Part shown: positions 24,501 through 33,500 of the stretch, one piece after another | Layout: every line of letters begins with the position of its first letter | Position numbering within the stretch: position 1 is the first letter of the stretch | Source: Amoebophrya sp. A120 | Taxonomy: Eukaryota > Sar > Dinophyceae > Syndiniales > Amoebophryaceae | Direction of reading: 5' to 3' | DNA: 64,000 nucleotides | Assembly: GCA_905178155.1 (NCBI GenBank) | Contig: CAJINV010000001.1 | Span: forward strand, 6,047,860-6,111,859 | The notes under the pieces: model-generated | Databases searched by the model: none | What the model saw: the letters and a program-made list of their open reading frames with translations, nothing else | Told to the model about the DNA's origin: nothing | Program-made: the position numbers and the translations under genes

Positions 24501-27500
24501 GGGGTGCTTTGACGGTTACAAGCACAGGATCGACTGGCCGACGTCTGGCGAACGCGTTTGTTTTCCCGCTTGTGATGCGGGTGAAGAATCTGTGTCTTGC
24601 CCAGTTTCCACCGGTGATGCTGATCCGTACTACGTACGCGACGAAAACACGCGGAACGGCTACTGTACGCAGGTCACGGATCCTCTAAAAGCGCTGGCCG
24701 TAGGCGCAATGACGAATGCCGACAGTGACGCATACAAGAAATGTCAAGACAGCTGCTGCATACAGGTCTGCAAGAAGCCGCTCGACGCCACGCTCCAGTA
24801 CTATGACATTCCTTTTCCAAAAGTGTTCCACTTTTTTTAGGGCAGACCTTCTCTGCTTTGCTAGTCCAATGCGAATATTGCGCCCAACAAGTAGATTAGC
24901 TGGCACAGCGTGCGTTTCTCTCCTGTATGGTCTTCGCACAACGTCCACTGTAATTGTGTTGTGCCTTATGCGTTTCCGTGTCCTTCTGCATTAGGAATGG
25001 GTATAATTGTTGATGTCGTTTACGTTTTCGCTGTCCACTCTCAGGACAAAAGTTGGCAGTTGCAGCTTTGGTTCTATAGAGGACTAGTGTGCGGCGCTGC
25101 AATATAGGTGACGAGTGTGTTGAAGACGTAGGTACATTAGGGCGGCGGCACTGACAAGGTTTCTTATTTACAACTACAACAGGATGCTTCAGTTTTCCCG
25201 CGACTTGACAAACAATTTACCCGACTGGGAGACATTTCTGAAGCGCCCCGAAATGAGACCAGGCGCCGCTACTGGCGATTCGCCTTTATGCGACAAGATG
25301 CATTGCCCGTTACCGTACTCCTTCAGATATCCCGGCTTGTTTTATTCGTTTTTGTGCAGCACAGACGCGGAGCACAAACAGCGCAGTGTCTGTTCGATTT
25401 TACACGGATAACGTGAGTTTGGATACGGCCATGCGTTGGCTTAGCCTGTACGTGACTCTTCAATATCAAGTGCATATACGGTTACGGTCTTACATTGGAA
25501 AAATCCGAAACAAATTTATAAACTTATGTTCACCGTAACGGTTTGCAATAGGGCTAATGGATATTTGAGTATGGTAGAGGGAATCTTGTTGTCGCGTTGA
25601 TATGTATTCGTTTTTCCGGACGGGGGTGTGGCGTGTAACTCGAACTACAATACGGCCGAAACGCCTGGGTTTTATTGCCCCCTAGCTGGAGTGCCTGCGG
25701 TCTTGGTAGGATGCGGGAAGGAGTGCGTATGCAATAATGGAGAGGACGCGGACGCGAGCACCTGCGAGGGTATCCACTGCATGTGACGTATTTGGGACCG
25801 GGATAAACCTAAACGGGCATGCTGTGTTGCACTTATAGTTACTCTGTATGATCTTGGTCTTTCATAGTACTCGTTCGCGTATAATAAACGCCCTCCCGTT
25901 TTTTGGGACGTGTACTCAGTATTTTTTTCTACGCGGATGAATGTTTGATATATGATTTTGGCTCTGTAATTTGGATTTGCAACGTGCAACAAAGTCGCGC
26001 GTCTCGTCTGCTTTTGCAAGCGCTTCTGCTTATCTGTGCGTGCTGTGACTCAGATCAGATCCCTTGCCACAGTCACAAGTTGACTTGTTTTCTGGGGTGA
26101 TCTTCAGACAATCGAGCTGCACTAGTTTTTTCCAAAAACTTTATCCCTGACCCAGCAACGAGTTTCCCGTTCCATAGCTGGACACGGCAAGCAAAACTGC
26201 AAGGAGAACGGTTGCTACGCGGGCTACAAGTACAAGGACAATTGGCCGACTCAAGGTCAACGGGGCTGTTTCCCGTCCTGTGTAGATGATGCCGGAAGCG
26301 AGTTTTCTTGTCAGTCGAGTGCCTCCTCCGCGGCAGATCCGCATTACATCTGGGCCGGAGAATCAAGCTATTGTGCTGACATCCCAAGCCAGTCTCCATT
26401 AACGCTCGCGCTAGCGGCGAATGGCATGGCATCAGAAATCAGCGAGACGTATCAGAAATGTCGGGACAGCTGCTGCATACAGGGCTGCAAGGCTCCGTCA
26501 AGCTCGAGCGAGACGATGAAGTACTACTCATTCTTAACGTTCTCGTCGTATGTGATTTTCGGAACTTCTTTCTTTGGCCCACGATATCGCTAAGCTCCTC
26601 CACAGTGGGACGGAATAAATGGTCTATGTATATGTCATGGTGGATATGGTGTGAGAACTGTGTTCGTGACACCAGAAGATATCTATGTATGTACACAAGA
26701 AATGCCGATGTACTAAAAAAGTCTTGTGCGAATATTAGTACGATGACGATCCGATAGCTTCTCCTCTGAGTTGGCTACTGGACTGGGAGGACCGCAGTGA
26801 ATAGAGCATCGATTATCGTGGAGCCCTTGGTCTAAGTTTAAGTAGGAGAATATGAAAGTCATGCCAAAGCAGGCAAAGCAAGAAAGAAAATGAAAAACAT
26901 AAGTAATTGACAACTGCTTACAGGAAAATCGACGTGCCAGAAACCTTCGCATGGGAGCCGTACCTCATTCGCGACGAGATGAAGCCGACGGGGAGCACTG
27001 ATGGTGCCTTATCGCATTGACAACATGGGCGTTCTCCTTTGTCGAATAACCAACTCTGCGTGTGCATGCAGTACGACTGGCAGCCGTTCTATACACCGAT
27101 TGTGACTCCGTGCCTGTCATGAAGATAGACATAAAGAAACAAGAATGCATGATGAAATAACTTTTGTTCAGCTGTGGCAAAATCTGGTAACCAAGAAATG
27201 AATGCATGCGCGCGCGCGCAGAGTCCCACGCCGGCCCACGAAGGTATTGGACTTTTGAAGGAGGTGGACACATGTTGTCAAATGGATACGCGATGACATT
27301 GGTTGGTATAACTTGCAAGCCTGAATACGATCAAGTTTCGCAGCCGAAGTTTTACTGCCCCGGGGGCGGACAAGAGGTGAGCTTGGTAGGCTGCGACCAG
27401 AGCTGCGAGTGCAACAACGGACAACTTGACCGAGCGCCGAACACGTGCACGGGTATCCACAGATATTTAAAAAAGTGCCTGTGTCTGGAAAATGAGTGCC

Positions 27501-30500
27501 GCGATTGGTATGTCATCTCGTCATGTGCGATCTACTGTCTGTTTCATGAATATGATTTTGTTTTCGCTCTAGTCTACTGCTACTATCAATGAACAAGAAC
27601 CGCAGGCGAGAAGTAGCCACGCCATGGAAAGTACAGAATCGATAAACGCGGTTTTTCTTGGACGGCCCGCCATGCTGGTTGGAGTGGCGCTGCAGCATCA
27701 TGCCTAGAAGAGCCCAATAACAGGTTTAGAAGAACCACGAATCTTGTTTGATGAAATTGATCCCCAGGCCGGCGGTTTAGAATCGCATGTACGAGGCGTT
27801 CAGCTCATCGACAAGGATTCGGCACAATATGTTGAGACTACAATAACGAGGGGTACTAAAAGTTAAAGGCGCACTCATGTTTCCCATTCCTGGTAAACCA
27901 CTTTTCCCATCCACATTCCTATCCGGCGATTACGGAGGTAACCAGAACTGTCTGGTAACTGGGTGTAACTCTGGCTACAAGCACAGGACCGAGTGGCCGT
28001 CGGCCGGTAGCCGAGGTTGCTACCCCGCCTGCGATGTTGACGGCTTCCATGTTGCCTGTCCTTTACCAGAAACTGCGTCCGACCCATATTGGATACCAAA
28101 AGAATCGGTCAGTGGTGACCGGGGTCTCTGTGCGATTTCGACGGATGAAGAAGCTCTGGCAGAGAACGGGATGCAACCAGAACACGATACCTACAAGCAG
28201 TGTCAGCAAAGCTGCTGCACGCAGGGCTGCGCCAGGCCGTCGAGCGCTACGGAGCGGTATAGTTGATTTCTGATCGTTCTGTTGTAGTACAGTACTTACT
28301 GCGTTGCCCTTACCGGCGCGTCTGGTGCGAACACGACGCCGAGCGGGTGACAAGTTGAATTTATCGCTTTTTTCAGTCGTTTAGTTGCGTTACTTCGTTC
28401 CGCCTCCAGGAGATGCGCAGGCACAGCATAATGGAAGGATTGGCAGACGTCACGTAAAAATTTCAGACAAGCTATATGAAAGATAAAACCACGGTTACAA
28501 CAGGATGATCGAGATTGCAGCACCTGCAAGCGGCGGCGATCCTTGGGAGGATTTTCTTACGTCATCCCAAATGCAGCCTGGCATGACTGCTGATTCTGCA
28601 ATATGCTGTCGATAAACACGGTTTATTTCATTGATGACCTGCACCAGTACCTGTACCAGTAACATCAGCATCGGCATCACACACTTGTTGCAAATCTAAG
28701 ACCTCCGCTACTGGAATAGTACATATGCGTACCACGACGTAGCTGGTTCTAGTTCTACTTTTCAGTGTTGGAGGAGGTTCGTTATGTAGGATGTGTCTCT
28801 CAACGAGGGTGGACGAAGGCGCTCCCTCGTCTCTTGTGTGCTGGGGACCAACCCTTGAGGCGTCCTGCTTTTTTCAAGAGAAGCATGTGCTGCCAAATAA
28901 AAGTAAAACAGAATTCAAAGTCTGAGTCTATGCAGACACCGAAATTGATCCAGCTAGGCACCACTGTCGTGCTGCGACGCACGTAGAAATAAACCGGGTT
29001 TTGTCTAGCCGATACGCAAGGGACCTGCAAGTGCAAGGCGGGAACGTAACCTGTGCTGCCGGCTTCGTTGGAACGCCTAAATATTTCTGCCAGAACGCCG
29101 GGAGCCCGGTGAGCATGACGGGATGCAGTCAGATATCACATTACAATAACATGCCTTCCTCACGCGAATTTGTATATTTGTCTTGCTGTAACTGTATGGT
29201 ATTCGTATTTCGTTGTGAGAGTGATAGAAAATAATAATAAAGAGCGCTCTCCTCGACGTCATGCTTCAGACGATGATGATCTTACTAGCTGTAGCTCCGT
29301 GGTAATGCAAGAAGCAAGCGCGTAAGGTCGGCTTTACTTTTCCTTTTGAAACGGGAAGGTTATGGAGGTGACGACGACGACAACGACCAGTACTACGACA
29401 ACCGTGACGAACGCCACGGAGGCGGTCGTGGGGGGCGGGCTGAATGCCCCGGCGGTCGCGGGCGGGTGTGGTGCTCTCGCCCTGCTGCTCTTGCTGGCCC
29501 TGGTGCTCTGCGTCTGCGGTTGCGGCAGCACGGTCGGGGCCGAGGAGGAAGAGGTCAAGGACCGGGACTGGGTCACGGCCCAGTGGGGCTACAGCTCCGA
29601 CATCGACGAGGAGCCCCTGGTATGAAATGCAAAAATGTCTGGGTCTGGAAGATTGCCAGGCTTGTCATGCGTATTTTGAATGATCCAGGATGTCTGTGAT
29701 GCGTGCCATAGCATCACATATTTTTAGAGGACTTTATGTTGCCTCTACCGCATGAGAAATGCCCTCTTCGCGTAGCACAAACTGGAGTCCTCCTGCTGGT
29801 CATGCAATACAAATTTTTTTAGAATCCAGCGACAGCATTACAAGTTTAGAATCTTCCAGACCCAGACATTTTTGCAATCCATACCTGGACGAGGCCGAGG
29901 AGGACATCAAGAAGGCGTTGGTCGCTGCAGGTCTCAGTGCGGGCTACGCGGACAAACTGACAAAGAAGCTGCTGGGATCCGACCCCAAATCCAAGCGCCT
30001 CAAGGCCCCGTCCGACGACAAAGATTCGCGGGCCATGCGCGACCTCGGTTTCGACTTCGACCTTATCACTTTGACGAAAACTAGAACTACATCCGACGGC
30101 TGCGTTTGCATTTCCATTTCGATTTCCAGTCGAAATGTCTTATTTGCAGCAGAGGAACAAATGCAGTTTCTTCGTCTTCCTTCTGGTTGGGTCTGGACGA
30201 TGTCGATGATATTTCATGAGTTCCACCTCGTCATCGGGATGATTCCATCTTGGGTAGGCATTTTGAATTTGCTGCAACTAAAACTTCTGATCGCCTTTTC
30301 ATTTCTCTGAAGCACATACTGATTATGTTGCATTGTTCATGAACAAGTGTCATCGTCAGAAAACTGATTGATACTTATTGACCGTTGCTTTTGGGCAAGC
30401 GGAAGATCATGCAAATGCAGCAAAAGTTAAAGCGCCGGATCTTTTGTTTTCAACGTGATAAAATTTGGCGACGTCGAGGTGGGGGTGGTGCGGGGAATCT

Positions 30501-33500
30501 TCCGCAAGGCCCTGGCCAAGCGGCGGAAGAAGGACATCCAAGCAGCGTTGACGGACGCGGGGGCAAGTTCCGAGTACGCCGCTGAGGTCGCCAAGCAGGT
30601 CACTGGTTGGAAAAAGAAGAAGAAAGTGAAGAAGCCGAGCCGGCCGGAGGACCTGCGCGCGATGGAGCAGCTCGGGGTGGATTTTGGGGGCCCTGTGGAG
30701 TTTGCCGCCCTGCGTCAGCTCCTGCAGAGCGCCGTGACTAAAGGTGGACGCAAGACGCCGCTCGGGCGGGAGGCCCTGCTCGACTACCGGGACGAGTGCG
30801 CTTCCGCGGAAGCCGCCCTGCTGGCCGCGGGCCTCTCGCCGGCCGGCGCACGGCGGGTAGCGCAGTACATCGCCGGACCCTTCGTGGACACCGAGCCCGT
30901 GCCCGCTGACCTAAGTGACGTGGACAAAGAGGCGCTCAGCGCTTTCGTTGGCTATCCACCGCACCACCTTCTGTGCTGTCGCTTGTGCAGCAATTATACG
31001 TTGTGGTCAAAGCAGGCGAATGAATATGAAACCCATCACGCTACTTGGATCTTTCTACCAGAATGTTCATGTTTCTTTTTCAAAAGTGAGCGTGAACCAT
31101 GCCAATATCGCTATAGCCATGCAAAATATAATAATCCATGCATTTTTAGAAAAATGCCGCTGAGCTGACCGCAGGGAAGGTTTTGCATTGCATAACTTTG
31201 GCGAGGTGTTGATGATTGGTGCCGTGCGCGAAGTGCTGCGGCAGGCGGAGAGGAAGAAGCGGGGTGGGGCCGGCAAGGACCTGCACGGCGGATTAGATCT
31301 GTTTGACTTCAGCGCCGTCGAGACCGCACTGCTGGACGCGGGGCTGTATCCTGAGTAAAAACGTACCCACACCAGAGTTGTCATGCGACTTTGCCATGAC
31401 AGGAACATTTGTGATGCGCAACCCCATGACAGGCATTTTCAATCGTGTTTGGGAACTTGTAATGCTGTAAACAGGATCAGCAGATCGATTTGTGATGCGG
31501 CTTTCCTTGCTAACTTGCACTACCTTACGGACTGAAACTTGTCATGCGTGACTCACAAAGCTCCTAGGTTTGTGTTGCAAAATCCCCATCCTGACTCTGG
31601 TGTGGGTACGTTTTTACTCAGGATAGCCTGTCGCGCGGGTTCAGTAAGAAGATGGCCGCCCAGATTACGGACCGCGGCGCGCGAGACGACGACCCGCTGG
31701 TGAGCACCGACGACGCGGCGGACCTGGAGGTGCTGCGGAAGTTGGGGCTCGACCTTGCCAAGGGCGAGACGGTGGGGCACATGCGCGGGTTCCTGGACGC
31801 CTTCGCCCACCACCACGACGACGACGGGGGCCTCGGGGGCGATTTGTCGGCGCTGACCCTGGACGAACTGCAGTTCCGCCTGGAAACCGCGGGGTTTTCG
31901 CAAAAGATGTCCTTGTTCGTGGCCAAAAAGATGCACAAGAAGGCCAAGTATCAAGTGTAAAAATGTCTGGGTCTGGAAACTTGTGATGCTGGGTGGCGTC
32001 TCATGGTGAGGCTACGCATGCTGGCTCAGCATGACAAGTTTCTCAGTTCCTAGGTCTTTCCTATTCTGCATGACAAACTGCGCTTCTGCATCACAGAAAA
32101 ACGGAACTCTTGGGTAACGTGCATGACAGATTTAAGAGTCATGCCAGACAAGCATGTTGCCAGACAGAGGATCCGTAGCCATTTTGGCTCAAGATCCTTA
32201 ATATACCAACCCCTGCCCCGGTGGTGGGGGGGATCCTCTGAGCACAGTTAATTTTTCCGACAGCGGCCCTTTGTGTGGGAGTGAGTAGTCGTAGACCATT
32301 AGCCTTTACAGATTGCATTAGTTTAGAGGCCCGACGTAGTCATTAGGTTTCCTCGACCTTTTTCGTTTTTGCTTATCTTATTTCCTCCTCTATTCATTCG
32401 CATTCTTTTCTCCTGATCTGCAGTAGAGCTGCGACCCTCGCGTCTGTGTGCTCCTGCTCATTTTGAAAAAATGCCCTGACAAGCACAGCATGGACCTCGG
32501 GGCAACGCGCAACACGATCGGAGGCGGGCGATTCGCTGCCGTCGTCGATTAAAAGGCCTGTCACCACACGCGGCCCTGCACAATTCCCAGCACGGGCGGA
32601 GTCGGACGCTTTCGGGGAGACACCTCTGGCGCAGGGTCCGCGCAACAGCAGATTTCGCATAGCGCATCACGGGATGCGGGCGGGCGCCGGAGCTAGGGCC
32701 GTAGTGTAGTATACAGGTATTTTTAGGGGGTTTAAGTATGGGTGTCCTCCTCTTCTTGTGTGCTTGCATGTGAAACTTCTTCGTAGTATCTCCTTCTCTC
32801 TTTCATTCAATCGGGCGGTCTGCTACTCTGTTGTTGTGTGCACGGGGGCGGAGCAGGTCCGTCCCCGCCGTTGCCTCAATTGAACCACAGGCGTCCGCTC
32901 TTTCTGTGGATCCTGGAAGATATGGTTGTCGCACAAGATTCGGCTGCGTCGTCTCCGCATCTCTCCCTCCCCCAGAATCCAGGGCAGACCTGATAGTCTG
33001 TGCGCGTAAAGTCCCTGCTGTGACTCTAGCGGCACCCCTGATAGAGTGTGTGTGGATTCTGGGCATTTGCGCACAGGACGGAGGCCCAGCAACGCAGGTC
33101 AGGACGGGACCACAGGACCTTCGGGCGGCTTCGCGGGTACTCCCAATAGGCTTACGGTAGTGGAGTCGGGGGGCTGTTGGACGATAGTCGAGCTGATGAC
33201 TGTCCGGCGATGCCTCGGGGCCGAGCCGTGTGTACGAGCGGAAGCGAGTGCCGACCAACAGGAACGTGTGGCGTTGGATTCCGCAAGCGAGATGATGAGC
33301 GTTTCTCGCCGCCTTCGGTGTTGGCGACGGGTCTGGATGCTGGGTTCCCTAAGTTCCCCCTTCTCGTGGCCGTTCTGGTGCGCCTTCTCATGTGAGGTCG
33401 TTGACAAGGCTTGGTGGGAAATTCCCGTTGCGCGAGGCTCTTGCCTTGCCCTCTGTCTTCGTCCCCAGCGGTGTTGTGGCAGTAGAAGCGTCTGATGTGG

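Noticed and set aside
32172-32193. A functional SL RNA gene
   Set aside because: The 22-mer is not followed by the GT donor expected in an SL RNA gene, and it is a single copy inside a flanked insertion.
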